Origin: Balanoglossus misakiensis
Lineage: Eukaryota > Hemichordata
Assembly: GCA_040954595.2 (NCBI GenBank)
Contig: CM082580.2
Coordinates: 4,216,001 to 4,280,000, forward strand
Length of the DNA stretch: 64,000 nucleotides
Direction: 5' to 3'
In this document: positions 35,866 through 49,164 of the stretch, piece after piece
How positions within the stretch are numbered: position 1 is the stretch's first letter
Layout: each line of letters begins with the position of its first letter
The notes under the pieces: generated by a model
Databases searched by the model: none
What the model was told of the DNA's origin: nothing
What the model saw: the letters and a program-made list of their open reading frames with translations, nothing else
Position numbers and translations under genes: made by a program

Positions 35866-37828
35866 CATTGGTCACGTGACCGGTTTATATTTGTTCTGCT
35901 ATTTCCCTAGGGATTCATAGTCGATTCTATTTTCCTATCACGTGTCGGATTCTGGCGAATCACGACACAGTTTTAGCATGAGGTATATTATAAAGTATTC
36001 TATGTAATTGATCGCGTAAGCCATATTTGTTCGTGCAGAATGAGCAGGGGTACTTTACATTGGCATTGTTTTGTGGACGGATGGATGTGTATCGACCAGG
36101 AAACTATGAGGTAGGAACATAATAGAATTTCAATTTCACAGATATTATAGAAAGAGAACAGTTACACCTTTATTACATATGTTGTCCCTGTGGGGAGATT
36201 ATTTCGTCTGCAATATGATACATGCAGACGGAATTAATATGAAATACCAATAGATAAGTTATGTGGAGATGTCATGAAAACATTGATGGCATCTGGTACA
36301 CGGGTCAGTCAATCTAAAGTAAATAAGCCTGGTACTGTTTTTAAAATCTTTTTATTGAAAGTCTTTCAACATTTTCAACGTTCTGTTGGTAAGGAGTTTA
36401 AACGTTGTAATAAAGAGAAACAAAAACTGTACTTGTAATAACGAGTTAGTGAGACACCCGTCAAGACTGACCCCAAGTGACAAATTCAAGTGAAATTTGG
36501 CTTAACAACCAAAGTTGCAAGTCAAATCCAGGAATGCTGTCACTCGTCATTTGAGTGACAGACGTGTCATATTTGGAAACAACATCACTATTTCTACCAT
36601 AGAACCTCTTAAACTATCTAACTATTCTGCTTTTGCAGAATCCTTGTCTCACTACATGTAGCTTGGATGTCAATAAGCTACGCCTTACTCTAAAGTCCTA
36701 TAGTCAACCTCTCGCGCTCAGTTCAAAAATGGCGGTATATGCATGTATACATGTACATATAGTGCCGTCTGTAGCCTTTTTAACCGCCTTCATATGTTAA
36801 TTTTTTATTGTTGGTCTTTCATAGTTGTACGTATCCTCCCATTGCGTATTGTTTGCAGTTACTTTTTCGTTATGTCATCATAAATTCGTTTGATGCGTGT
36901 TTGAAACCTTGTCGATGTGTTTTACTCAATTATAGTATGACAATCACACAATAGGATCGTCTTGAATCAGTGGTAAGTGTGGTACCATCAAATTTCCCAT
37001 TTTCTAGATATTTCTATGCAAGGTAAGTGTTAAAACACTCAGATCGGGAAATATAATGAGAGATGGAGGGAGGCAGGGAAGGGCAGGGAGAGAGAGAAAG
37101 AGTGACAGAGACAGACAAAGATGGACTGAGACAAAGAGGGGGACACCGTTTCCATCATTACATTTAACTGAGTCATGTTGCATCTTGGTATTCAAAAAGT
37201 GTTAAACTGTTTCCTTCACTCACGACAAGAAATCAGTCAAAGTGACGCCACAATCTTGGCAAACATAGAAAAGAATATGTCCTTTTCAAAAACGGTAATT
37301 TAAAAAGGTGTTTTGCTTTGTGTTGTTGTTGTTGTTGTTGTTGTTTATTTCGGGGGAATTCCAACGAACTATTAATATATCAATCACTGCCTAACCACAA
37401 ACTTTAAATTAAACATTCACAGATATATACTTTGATACACAATAAAAATGACACGACAGACATCATTTCAATTTCTCCCTTTATTTTTTTACCAGCAAAG
37501 TCATTATTTTAACCCTGAAAACCGGAAAAGTCGAATGACATTTTCCCAAATACTGAACGACGCGATAGAGAAACCCAGTAAACTGCTAAATTACATTTCT
37601 GCAGTTGCAAGACTCTACTCGACCGATGTTAACATGAAATACCATTTCTCTGATTTTATAGTTAGATTTAATATTTGCTTTTATTATGATCCCCATGTCC
37701 ACCACCAGAAATTAATTATAATTGGTAATTGTTGTCTTGGTTTTGCTTGCACGTTTTATTTCTACATGCGATCGTACTTCTACCGTTTCTTCGGTCATTT
37801 TTCCTGTTCTTGGACGCACGTGTTGAGA
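35866..37828. other. No gene recognised
   Basis: AT-rich DNA with a (GTT)n tract at about 37320-37344 and the likely 3' UTR of the vWD-A gene at its right end. Confidence 0.5.
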
Positions 37829-40652
37829 CTATGCAGGACATCTGCAAAATATAGAATTAATAACCATATAATTGCCCATTCGTTCAATGTCAAGAGTTGA
37901 TTGAATCATGAAGCAATACTAGGTTTAATCCAGTGCAGCGTTGAAAATATTCTCACGGAGAAATTGCCAAGGGTAAGTGTTGTCTGGGCAGTGTAATGTT
38001 AGATTCAAGAGTAACTGGCTTCGGCCTAAACTTAGTCAAAGCGTTTATACATAAACATGAAACTGAATTGAACACACGTACATTAAATATCGGATACTAT
38101 ACCTCATCCAGCTGTCTCCGAACTCAACGGCATTGGCCTTCGAGGTTTCTATGAGTACACCGTCCGATTTCAGGAAATCGTTAGACGGGTTAAATGGCTT
38201 GTTTGGTGTACCGGACAGGCCGCATACGGTATCGAGCCAGTCGTCGCTGATGAGGGCGATGTCAACTCGGAATTTTCCGTTGTACTCAACAATGGCTATG
38301 TCTTCAATTATCACGTTGATTGTGTTTGTCAAAACAGCCGTCTCATTGGAAGCCGAGACTACTTCCAAAATTCTGATGTTAACGATATCTTCTTTTGGCA
38401 GATTTTCAACAGGGACGCCATTGACCTAAAATATAACCAAATGGGTTTTTTCTGTAAATAGTGTAACAAATACATGGCTGTTAGTTTTGTACAAATGGGG
38501 CGGTGCTGTCGGTAGCATATAATATAATTTCGTATCACGTGAAACTAACGAGATATGATCGATTCTCCCTCTCTCTCTCCCTCAATTCTCTATTGATTCA
38601 TTCATCGACAGCCTATCCTCCTGGTAAGTGAGTCCAGTGACTCAGGAAATAACATTGTAGAGATTATACCGCTTATCGTTTCTCCAGGTACCCTTTCTTA
38701 TATATGCCACCTTATCATCAATTCCAGACAAAAGTTGGTGTGATTATCACATTTACGTGCAAAAATCTAGGGATTAACTTGTAAGTTAGGACTTTTGCAA
38801 ATTACTTACAAGCACACCATATCCTTGTGTCAGCGTGACGTTGGTGTCGTATGCGTGAATGTAGACAGTTCCAAGCCTGGTCAAGGGCTTCTCTTCTGTA
38901 CTCAACGGTGACTCTTCTAACTTTCCTTCTATGACGAACTGTGGGTCAACATCAACGCAGTCCTTTGTCATTGTCACTATACATGACTCCTTGCCTTGGT
39001 AACTGTACTTGAAGCCATCATATGTGACGAAGTGTGGTTCGCCGAACATACATGTCACTGGACACCAGGTATACTCTAGCAATGAAGCCAATAGCAAAGA
39101 AAAAAAGTGTTAGCGTTAATTTCAAGAAATGTGTTATGTAATTTGACGACAATATAAGAGATTTTCTAATATTCGTAAAATGGATTTAATTTTGTTTAAA
39201 AACAGTTTAATAGATGTTAATTAATATCTCTGACAAGTTTCATCATACATGTATATGGTACAGGATGTCAAGATTTATAAGGCTTATTGCACAAATTAAT
39301 TAAATATGCAAATTATCCATTAATTACCACGACACTGCTAAATATCGCATAACACGATCAGATCTATGCTAGGAACCTTTGTAGCAACTTTCTTCAAATT
39401 GGGTGCAGTACTTTCAGAAATACATGTATATCAATTATTGAAAAGTTCATAAAATATGCAATTAGGCAGATAATTGACATGACGTGCATAGTACCATCAC
39501 ATAACCTCGTGAGATTGCAATCATCAAATTTGGTGCAGTAATTCTCTGTCTATGACATAGAGAAGAGAGAGAGAGAGAGACGAGAGAGACGAGAGAGAGA
39601 GACGAGAGAGAGAGAGAGACGAGAGAGAGACGAGAGAGAGAGACGAGAGAGCTCATGTGCGTTCGCATTACTGTGTCTTTCATTTTCAAATGTGCGTGTA
39701 ATAACTAATAACTCCATAATAATTGGCGTTTGTTTGTCAAACAGCGTTGATGGAAATATTTGTTGCGGATCAACTTTCTTTGTTCATTGCATTCAGCTAG
39801 ACAAGTACGTCATCGCCAAACTTACCGGTATGTATGTCTTTTGTCTTGCTTCCAACCAAGTTACCAGACACACCGTAGCACTCTATTTGGATAGTGTAGT
39901 TTTGACCCCTATCGAAGGCTGTTAATTTGAGATCTTTGCAGGACTTTCCGGCAGGGTTGCAATCAAAGCGCCAAGCGAACACGAATGTACCGTCTGCTTT
40001 CCTTGCTGTTATTATGCAATATTTAACATTCTCCACGCAAAGTCGCATGAAAACCGATCTGTCAGTGATCTTAAGTGTGTCGCAACTGAGAATGGCTGGT
40101 TGTTCTGTCGAGTTAAAAGAAAAACCCCAAATTTTAAGTAACCATTTAAAACATCTTGATTTTTTTCGAATAATAACATCTTTTATGAGATGTTTCAACC
40201 ATTGGAATGTGACACATACATTATGCAGAAATATATCGCCAAGACTACACAATATACATTGACTTAATATTCACTATACTAGTAGAGCAAACACAAGAAA
40301 AGTAATAAGCAAGTAAAGTAGTCAACGTACGTCTAGATTGCCTCTGCTGTGTGTCCTCGGATTTCTTTAGGACATTCATATCCGCTGGCTAAAGAGAGAG
40401 AAACTTAGTTAAACCAATTTTATGCGTATACCGTGTTGTTTTCGGTATTACTTTCTCTTCTAGAAAGAATCATTTCAAAACAATAAAAAAGGGGAATTGT
40501 AAATGCCTTCGTATATATCATTTAAAGATATAAACCATTTAAACATAATACCCCATTCAATATTAAACCATTATACATACATTGCCATTACAGATAGTAA
40601 TGTCGGCACAGATGAGAACAGCGAAGATAAGCAGTGGCTTGGCGATGTACAT
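37829..40652 (-). CDS. Secreted von Willebrand factor D domain protein (vWD-A), six exons
   Basis: Exons 40581-40652, 40331-40388, 39826-40104, 38810-39075, 38103-38425 and 37829-37841 total 1011 bp, giving 336 aa. A signal peptide (MYIAKPLLIFAVLICADITI) fills exon 1. Exon 2 ends in RQSR followed by Q, a furin-like R-x-x-R site. Exon 3 encodes a Cys-containing N-terminal module (CDTLKITDRSVFM ... NPAGKSCKDLKL ... ECYGVSGNL). Exons 4-5 form the vWD domain, from TWCPVTCMFGEPHFVTYDGF to TVCGLSGTPNKPFNP and EFGDSWMR. The usual CGLCG is CGLSG, so one conserved cysteine is lost. The last exon supplies only CPA and the stop. vWD domains occur in mucins, vitellogenins and Cypridina-type luciferases, but no specific role can be assigned. 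It is the inverted paralogue of 55915-58336. Confidence 0.88.
39556..39652. repeat. (GA)n microsatellite interrupted by CGAGAGAGA units
   Basis: Degenerate GA dinucleotide array with regularly spaced C, inside intron 3 of the vWD-A gene. Confidence 0.9.
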
Positions 40653-40748
40653 GGTGATGGCGTCTATTCGATGTGTTACAGAGAATGGTCTTCTTTCGGC
40701 GAGGGCTGGTGTTGGTCTGCTGTGAGGAAACGAAGTGCAGACAATGCA

Positions 40749-40935
40749 CTTATATAGTTTTTTTACGGCCGTTTTAGCCGATTAACATACATGTTCTTCC
40801 ACGGTTGAAACTCCGTTCATCACCTCGGCGAACGCGTTGCATATTTAGCCGAGTAATACCGATCTGAGGCACAGCGCGATCATGAGGTGATGTCATGCAA
40901 ATACTTGTGATAACTTTTAGCCAATGAAATTCGTA
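40749..40935 (-). promoter_or_regulatory. vWD-A promoter: TATA, octamer and CCAAT box
   Basis: On the minus strand, CTATATAAG (40749-40757) lies about 97 bp before the ATG. Farther upstream are a conserved GGAGTTTCAAC segment, an octamer (ATGCAAAT on plus, 40895-40902) and ATTGGCTAAAAGTT (inverted CCAAT). The same elements stand in the same order in front of the vWD-B gene, and the 50 bp around the TATA box are almost identical between them. Confidence 0.75.
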
Positions 40936-43880
40936 GCACAAACTTGTCCTCACAGTAACAATAGATCAATTTAATTCGACATACAATCTGCTATATAATT
41001 TATTTTGTCCGAGGAATATTTGTCTTAATATTGCATGAGTAACGCATTAATATTGTATTGTATTGTATTGTATTGTATTGTATTGTATTGTATTGTATTG
41101 TATTGTATTGTATTGTATTGTATTGTATTGTATTGTATTGTATTGTATTGTGTTGTGTTGTGTTGTGTTGTGTTGTGTTGTGTTGTGTTGTGTTGTGTTG
41201 TGTTGTGTTGTGTTCTATTCTATTCTATTCTATTCTATTCTATTCTATTCTATTCTATTCTATTCTATTCTATTCTATTCTATTCTATTCTATTCTACTA
41301 TTCTATTCTATTCTATTGGCTTCTATTGTATTCAATTATATTCCGTTGTGGATGCAGGAGAATCGAATCCGAGTGGACAAAAAAGTTATTATGTGGATCA
41401 CACAAAGTAACATACACTCAAAATTAAAAAGTTAGTTACGTTGGAATCATGCATATATTTGATAATTTGAAAGTAATCTGAACAGTGGCGTATGTATGGG
41501 TTAACGATATATGTTGGACAATGATAAGTGAGTAGAGACGTTTGACATAGCATGAAACGCCGACGCCAATGAAATTAATAATGAACACATATCGCCTGGC
41601 GATTACCCTGCTACTCATGTACCCATTTAAGGTTCCAGACCTTACTGTTTCTGTGCATGCATGAACGAGAAAGCCAAGCTGTTATATTTTCATTAAAGTT
41701 GGATTTCTAGGTAATCGGATGTGCGTGACGCAGATGTTTTGATGTTGTTGATATTCCTTCATTTCATGCATTGCTTTCTTTCAACTTGCTTATGTTTACT
41801 GGCCTTTTAATAGGTGTGCATCGCCCTTGAACAATTCCATTGGATACCGCCGCTCTATAAATCTTCTTTATTGATTGATTGATTGTTATTGCTGTGTGAT
41901 TTTCCTTGTACATTACAAGCATGGTGCGAAATATCACTGTAGACAGCAAGGCAGAAGATGATCTTTGACCTTGTTATTGATGAAGTCCGAACCGAGGCGA
42001 GGTTTACATCAATAACATGGTCAGCACAAACCCGAAGGCAGGCTACAATATATACAAATTGAATGTTTTGGGTGACTCACAGACCCAAGGGGAAACAAAC
42101 GTAGGATGTTAGGCAAAGATGGACAGTCAACGTGTATTTTCTAACACATCTCATCCGACAGGAGAGCAAATCAGGAAATTTCTCCACTGGTATCGAGTTG
42201 GCCTAGGTCTTGACGACATCATCGCCATTTTAGTTTGATTTCTGGGGTGCACACGCTTTCCAACGTATAGCCAGGCAGTTTACGAAACTGTTGCCAGACA
42301 GGGCAACCTTTCGAAAACTGTTGACGGGTAATCATTCTTTGGATGTAACATGGCCAAATTTGACGCACGCCACATCTTGCCCGAGTATCATATGTTATTA
42401 ATTTTTTACACCGAACGTTTGAATATACATACGAAAAGATCGAAGAATTACTCAGTATATATATTTATAATCAGTTACGAAGTCAAAAGCGCGCGTTCCG
42501 AGACCGTCAAGTGGTGCACGACGATTTGTTTGGCGCAGAAACAATGTGTAGGAGTGACAGTAGTAGGCAATATGCAGTTCTTGTCTGACGACGACGGGTA
42601 AGGATTTTCTCGGCTTTTTGTTCTATACCACGTGACCCACTATCAGCCAATTAGAAGTGCGGAATAATACGCGCGATATAATAAATCCATAAGTATTGCA
42701 TCAAACTAGGGTAATATGGCGCCACACTTCTGGCGTCACCTGCAGGAACTACTGTTACTTTAAATGTGTGGACAAAGTAAATTCTCTTCGGTCGGCAAAC
42801 TACAGTTGTACAAGTTGTCTTTTGTTACAATGTGAAAATTGGCATAGATGTATGAAAAAAATGTTGGCGATAAGACTAACCGTGTACACTTTTGTAATCT
42901 AAAAGCAAAGGCGAAGTGAAGCCCATACGGACCATGCCTGCTGACGAACGATAAAATCCAGTTGACGCGCGATAATCACCAGAACGCGAACCGGGCGGAC
43001 ACTTTGAAGTTTATCAACCTAGACTTGTATGCCGGGTAACAGTATTTATAGCAAAGTCGCACGATGCGATTAGAGCAATGCGGCCTGTTCTGAAAGCAAA
43101 TTGTGAAAGACACCAATCCCGCACTAGTGAAGCCCTGATGGACGACGAAATCTAGCTGACGCGCGATTAACATCACTGACTCCCATTCATTCGTAACCCA
43201 AGTAACGTGACAGCAGCTTGGACCCTATAACACCGACCTCCTCAATGTGACACAAGAGTTCCAAATCTTATCGCAACAACAAAGGGTTTAATTCTTCTTT
43301 GATCAAAATTAGCGGATCTTTGCATGTTACAAACATATTTAAACATTTTATTTTTGGCGCCCACACACGTGCGTCGCCCGCAAACTTTGATCAACGAATC
43401 GGCAATGATTCGTTGATTAAAGTTTGCCTTTATGTGAGTGAAAACATCTTCAGACCTATACGTGCACGTGTATTTAATAATTGGATTTGGTTTCAAGACT
43501 TCCTTCTTTTCTTAACTGACGGGGGCAGTCGTCTTGTGAAACAACCCACGCGCGACTGTGGACCATTTACTCGCTCTCTCATTTACATGATGTCTCTCCT
43601 CCACAAAATAACAACAACAAATCAGACCTATAAAATCAACACCACCGGACCATATTTCTCGTCACATTTCTGACACGAACCTGTGGACAGACAGAGACAG
43701 AGAGACAGAGATTATATTGTAGTCTAAAAACGGTCTGAAAACGATAGTAATTTGGAAGCACGCCACCTTCCAATGGTATTGCAACTTATTGAACAAGCTG
43801 CCTCCAAAACTCCTTAACTTTCCTTACACGCACGCGCAAAAGATCAAGTTCAACACCTTTCTTGACACGCACGCGCAGTG
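40936..43880. other. Intergenic DNA, microsatellite-rich, no gene seen
   Basis: Contains the pentanucleotide array, a hairpin at about 43379-43427 (CAAACTTTGATCAACGAATC and its complement), and no frame with recognisable homology. Confidence 0.5.
41051..41318. repeat. Three-block pentanucleotide array (TATTG, TGTTG, TATTC)
   Basis: 20 TATTG units (41051-41150) change abruptly to 12 TGTTG units (41151-41210) and then to about 20 TATTC units. Three frames are open purely because of the repeat. Confidence 0.97.
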
Positions 43881-44394
43881 GCTCTTTCAGCAAGGCATGA
43901 TCACTGATAACAAAATCCATGCCAGGTAAAAAAAACTTGTAAACGTAGACGACAGTAATGTAGCAAGGCCAAAGTAAGTAAATTCGCTTGTTTTGCGCCC
44001 GCTTAAAATTCTGACGATAGGTAGGTGGGTGAGCAGTTATGATACGCGCACACACAATTTAACATAAAACAATATTTCTTCATTTGACAGTGTTCTCAAG
44101 CTATATGCATATGCCATAAAATGATTTGATATCATCTGACCTCACCACATAGTTCATTGACTGTGACTGCATGAAAAAAGTACATTGCTCCAATATAAAC
44201 GTTATGGTTTATTCTTTTCACAAAGCATCGTTGGTGGCGGAAATTTCTGCCCTAAAACATTGTGTGTGTTTTTTCTGGAAAACCTATATGCGTACGTAGA
44301 ACAAAGAATTAGGCGTAAACCGTAAATGCACGAATGAATATATGTTCAACCTGTTCTTTGGTTACGTCCCACAGCAAGCACCTGTATGCAGCAG

Positions 44395-44511
44395 CAGTCT
44401 GGACACTCGAGGACACTATTATTGTAACTCGGATATCTTTCAAGGACTAACAAACAACTTCAGTCTGCTGCTGAACGTTCTAATATCTCAAGGACCTGAG
44501 AGACCAACACG
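44395..44511 (+). other. 5' noncoding exon of the first FMO gene
   Basis: The segment ending AGACCAACACG precedes a GTGAGTTTG donor and is conserved with 49050-49164 in the duplicate. It would splice to the acceptor at 45590, 37 bp before the start codon. The left boundary is uncertain. Confidence 0.55.
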
Positions 44512-45627
44512 GTGAGTTTGAAAATGAATTAGATCTAAGTCTACTAAGCATGTATACATGCTAACTGTTCCACTGTCTATGTAAGGATAATCACAAATGA
44601 CATCCAAATTTTGTTCATAGTGTTACTACCGATTTACTCAATAACGCATCTACAAGCAGCGTGTCCGAGTCCACGCACTTGTGGGATTATTTTGCAGGTT
44701 ACTTTAATGGAATTTTGGGTACAAGATCTGCATAATTATTAAACTGCTGAACAGAAAGAAAGGCAAGACATGTCTAGCACATGGCACCGACTTCGCTCGT
44801 TTGATTTGACCATTTTGTGTACGCCATAAACGGGAACCGATCGAGGGTGTGCGGTTTGGCCATGGTGTGTGGGGGCACCTCTCTTGGCCCACTTAAAGTG
44901 ACAAGGTCGCTCTTATTCACCTTTCTGCGACATCAAAAACATCTACGTAGAATACTTGCACGTAGTCTCTCAGTGTGCAAAATAATGACGATTTCATAAC
45001 TATTTAAGCATGTTTCAAGAAGTCAAACAGCATAGCCAACCTTTCGTATCATACAAGATTAACCAAAAAGTTCAAAATAGAGCGATTTTGACAATTTGAG
45101 GGGGTTTTTTGGCTGGACCTGTACCTAATATTATCCATAACGCTGCATTGCGAATAGCCATTCCAGAGACATAGAGCTCAGGCCAAGAAAATATATGATA
45201 CCTCCTAACTAATTTCTACGAAGTCAGATTGTAAACTGGTATATACAATATATGTATATTTTAGCATAAAGGGACCTTGGTTGTATAACAGTCATGTCAC
45301 CTCGTATGGTGCAGCCAATACCCAGACACTCTCGTCTCGTTTTACACCAGTATACTTTTTTGTGTAATCAATATGGCTGTGCCTCCAACCACGTGAAGTG
45401 GGCAGCATGCAAATCTGCGGGTAACGATACACGTACGCAGCCGTGTCACAAAACTAAGTCAAGGTATAATAGTTGAGTATTGAATGAGGGACGTCTGCTC
45501 GTGACATACACCCGTAGCAGTGGCACCAGTTGCTAGCTACTCTTTTAATATTTATCCACTGAACACTTGGAATTCAATATCTTTCCACAGGTTAAAGTTC
45601 ATTTCTTGATTTCAACGAATCACCGCC

Positions 45628-47699
45628 ATGACTAAGAGAGTTGCCGTCATCGGCGCTGGGGTCAGTGGTCTGATAGCCATCAAATGTTGCCTGGATGAAG
45701 GTCTGGAACCGGTGTGTTTTGAGAAAGGCACGGACATCGGTGGACTGTGGAAGTACAGTGATGACGCCAAAGAAGGCCACGGCAGTGTCTTCCGCTCGAC
45801 GATCATCAACACCAGCAAAGAGTTCATGAGTTTCAGCACTTTCCCACCGCCCAAGGAATATCCAAATTACATGCATAACATATGGCTGATGAAGTACTTC
45901 AGGCTTTTTGCGGACAAATTCGGGTTGCTGAAGTACATCAATTTCAAAGTAAACGTCACCAGCGTCAAACAAGCTGCAGAATACGGCAAAACGGGCAAGT
46001 GGGATGTGGTGTACACAGACAGAGAGGAGGGGGCGACCAAAACGGAAACCTTCGACGCGGTCTTGGTGTGTAGTGGTCATCATGTTGACCCCCACGTGGC
46101 AAAGTTCCCAGGCCAGGACGAGTTTCATGGCAGGATCGTCCACACCCATGATTACAAGCATCCTCGTGGTTACGAAGATAAACGCGTCTTGGTGATTGGA
46201 ATTGGGAATTCTGGTGGTGACGCTGCAGTGGAACTTGCCAGAGTTGGCTCACAGGTAAGAAACCATGGTTTGATTCAATCAGGAGATGTGTAAACTATAG
46301 AAAGGGAAATACTCTGACTGAACCCCATGGCTCGATCGTGCAAGCATGGCATGCCAGGAGTAATTACACGAGTGGTGGCGATCTATTCTCGCGCCCGTCC
46401 TCGCACGAGCGCGAGCAAGAATACACCGCCATCACGAGTGCAAATACTCCCGGTACACCGTGCTTGCACGATCGAGCCATGGGGTTCTGTTATTATTACC
46501 TATGTTAATCGCATTATGATATTGGTTGTTTCGTAAACAGGCCACACCACGATGACGCCATCAAATTTTTTATTGGCTGGTTACACAACACCCAATCTGT
46601 GATTGGACAAAGTTGTTTACTTATTTACGGGTCATCCGTCGCTCCATATTGTAGTTCTTTCGCTTTGTCCGTGTAACCTTCCTTTGCGAAATGCTCAAAT
46701 ATGTAATAATCTCATTTATTCTTTCAGGTTTTCCTAAGTACCAGAAGAGGCAGTTGGGTGATGAACAGGGTTGGTCAAAATGGCATTCCCTTAGACGTGT
46801 TTGGTATGAGGCGATTTGCAGAGTTAATACCAGTCTCATGGAAGATTGCCTTTGCAGAATGGGAACTAAACAAGCGCTTCGACCATGCCAACTACGGGTT
46901 GCTACCAAATCATAGCGTGCTCTCGGCACATCCCACGGTAAATGATGTATTACCGAATGAAATCTTGTCGGGTCGTGTCAAGATCAAAGCCAATGTGAAG
47001 CGTTTCTTGAAAACCAACGTCGAGTTTGAAGATGGCACGGTCGAAGAAGACATCGACGAAGTGGTCATGGCAACGGGGTACACGTTCGGTTTCCCATTCT
47101 TGGATGAGTCCGTTGTCAAGGTGACCAGCAACGAGGTGACCATGTACAAGTTCGCATTTCCGCCACACCTGAAACACGGCACGCTGGCGGTGATCGGACT
47201 TGCACAACCTCTTGGAGCCATAAATCCGATATCGGAAGTTCAATGCCGATGGGCTACCAGGGTGTTCAAGGGCCTTGTCAAACTACCTGCAGAGGAAACC
47301 ATGATGGCCGACATCCGGCAAAAGAAAGAGGCAATGAAGAAGAGATATGTCAAATCACAACGGCATACTCTACAGGTAGACTACACCTCGTTCATGGACG
47401 AAATTGCCGAAGAAATCGGCGTGAAACCGAACATTCCTCGGTTATTTTTATCTGACCCCAAACTGGCACTGAAGTGTTACTTTGGTCCACTTACCCCTTA
47501 TCAGTATCGTTTGATGGGTCCTGGGAAGTGGCCAGGCGCCAAGGAAGCCATTGAAACACTGTGGGACCGGGTTATCTATCCTACTAAGTCACGACCACTC
47601 GATGTGCCAAATACATGTAAGAAGTCCAGTTTGGGTGGATTTTTGAGAATCCTTATCTGTCTGGCTGTAATAGTAGCAATTGTCATCAAGTTTTTGTAG
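45628..47699 (+). CDS. Flavin-containing monooxygenase (FMO copy 1), two coding exons
   Basis: Exons 45628-46254 and 46728-47699 join in phase 0 to give 532 aa, the usual length of animal FMOs. In order they show the FAD motif VAVIGAGVSG near residue 5, IGGLW, the FMO signature F-x-G-x3-H-T-x-x-Y (FHGRIVHTHDY, near 171-181), the NADPH motif IGIGNSGGD, and VVMATGYTF in the second half. A hydrophobic C-terminus (LRILICLAVIVAIVIKFL) should anchor it on the cytosolic face of the ER. FMOs use NADPH and O2 to oxygenate N- or S-containing nucleophiles, usually xenobiotics. The ATG fits a good context (CCGCCATGA). Having one intron in the coding region is unusual, since vertebrate FMO genes have many. 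A foldback element lies in that intron. Copy 2 is at 49846. Confidence 0.93.
46321..46486. mobile_element. Foldback element in the FMO copy 1 intron
   Basis: 26-bp perfect terminal inverted repeats starting AACCCCATGGCTCGATCGTG, with imperfect pairing over the rest. CTG stands outside both ends and may be a 3-bp target duplication. The FMO copy 2 intron lacks it, so it inserted after the duplication or was lost there. Confidence 0.7.
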
Positions 47700-48582
47700 T
47701 TCCATATTATTGGTATCATGACATTTTCGCTCAAACATACGATTTTGTTTTGGCATTTCTCATTTGTATGAGTCGCCTGTGGTTTGCTAATATCGAAACT
47801 TCCAAGTCAAATTTGATATCCTTACACACAGGTATTACATTTTCGTTCTAAAAATGTTCAGTTTACGGTGCTTTATATTTTGTTTAATTTTTTTCTCTCT
47901 ATTCCTGTTTCATCACTGAGGGCGCAATTCAGTAAAACAAGACCAAAGAGGAAGTGCACGCCATGTTTAATTTTTAAACACATTCTGATCTATTAATTTT
48001 TTTTTCGCATCAATTATTTTAAGAGTAGACAAGTCATAATTAAACAAGTTACCTTTTGATTATATTTAAATAATTATACAATTTATTTTTTGCTTTGTTT
48101 TTTTTTTTTTTTGTATTGGCTGTCTTGAGACGCATCTGGAATTGTGAAAGGAGATACAGTAGATTTCATGGGTCCGGTTCCTCGTTGTGAATTACAAATT
48201 AGTCACATCAGTATTCGTCCAACTGATATTATTTGCAATTTGGGTGTCACAACGGATTCTACATGTAATATATCAGCACACATGATGTTTGTAAATAAAT
48301 ATTTGCATCTTGAAAATAAAATGCAAAAGGGCTAAATGTCAATTTTCAAATTGTTTCAAAACTATACTAATAATGAGCCCAACTACAGGCTGGATTCGTT
48401 ATCACTCAAAAACAGCATTAAGAATGAGTCTACTGTATCACAAAGTGGACAATTAGAATTTCGTCAGCAACCAGCATTATATAGAACATTCCCGGTGGTT
48501 ACTGCTCTATGCATTGATCGCCATTAGAAGTCTCCTTCCTTTTTTTGGTAGTCGGTAAAAGGTAACAGGCCTCGTAATTTCA
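47700..48582. other. 3' region of FMO copy 1
   Basis: AT-rich 3' UTR and spacer with AATAAA at 48294-48299 and 48315-48320. No other gene seen. Confidence 0.5.
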
Positions 48583-49049
48583 ACAAGGCACGATCACTGA
48601 TTACATTCCAGGTCAAAGATCTTGTAAGCGTAGAAGACCTTTTGGCCTAATGTAGCAATTGGCCAAAGTAGATAAATTCGTTGTTTTGCGTCCGATTAAA
48701 ATTCTGACGATAGGTAGGTGGGTGAGCAGTTATAATATACGCACACACAATTTAACACAAAACAAATATGCCTTCATTTGACAGTGTTCTTATGCTCTAT
48801 GCATATGGGTGAATGAATTTATATCATCTGACCTCACCACATACTTCATTGACTGTAATATGACTGCATGAAAATAGTACATTGCTAGAATATAAAAGTT
48901 ATGGCTTATTCTTGTCACTAAGCATCGTTGATGCGGGAAATTTCTGCAAGAAAACACTGTTTATGTTTTTCTAGGAAACCTCTAAAAAACCTACGCGCGC
49001 GCAGACGTAAAACAAAGAATTTACTCACCTTGGCCTAAAACGTAACTGA

Positions 49050-49164
49050 ACGACTGAACATACTAGTATGTTCAGTCCGGTAGGCCAACAGGCACATATC
49101 TGTCAAGGACAACTACAGTTTGCTGCTAAACGTTCTAATATCTCAAGGACGAGACGCCAATACG
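49050..49164 (+). other. 5' noncoding exon of the second FMO gene
   Basis: Ends CGCCAATACG before GTGAGTTTG. It shares AACGTTCTAATATCTCAAGG with the first gene's noncoding exon. The acceptor is at 49829, 16 bp before the ATG. Confidence 0.55.

Noticed and set aside
37448-37900. 150-codon plus-strand ORF starting with ATG
   Set aside because: No recognisable domain, Phe/Tyr/Cys-rich translation of AT-rich DNA, and it runs antisense over the last exon and 3' UTR of the vWD-A gene.
41035-41435. Three plus-strand ORFs of 115-130 codons
   Set aside because: They arise from pentanucleotide repeats lacking stop codons.
45592-46161. 189-codon minus-strand ORF
   Set aside because: Antisense shadow of FMO copy 1 exon 1; the same shadow appears opposite copy 2 at 49813-50379.
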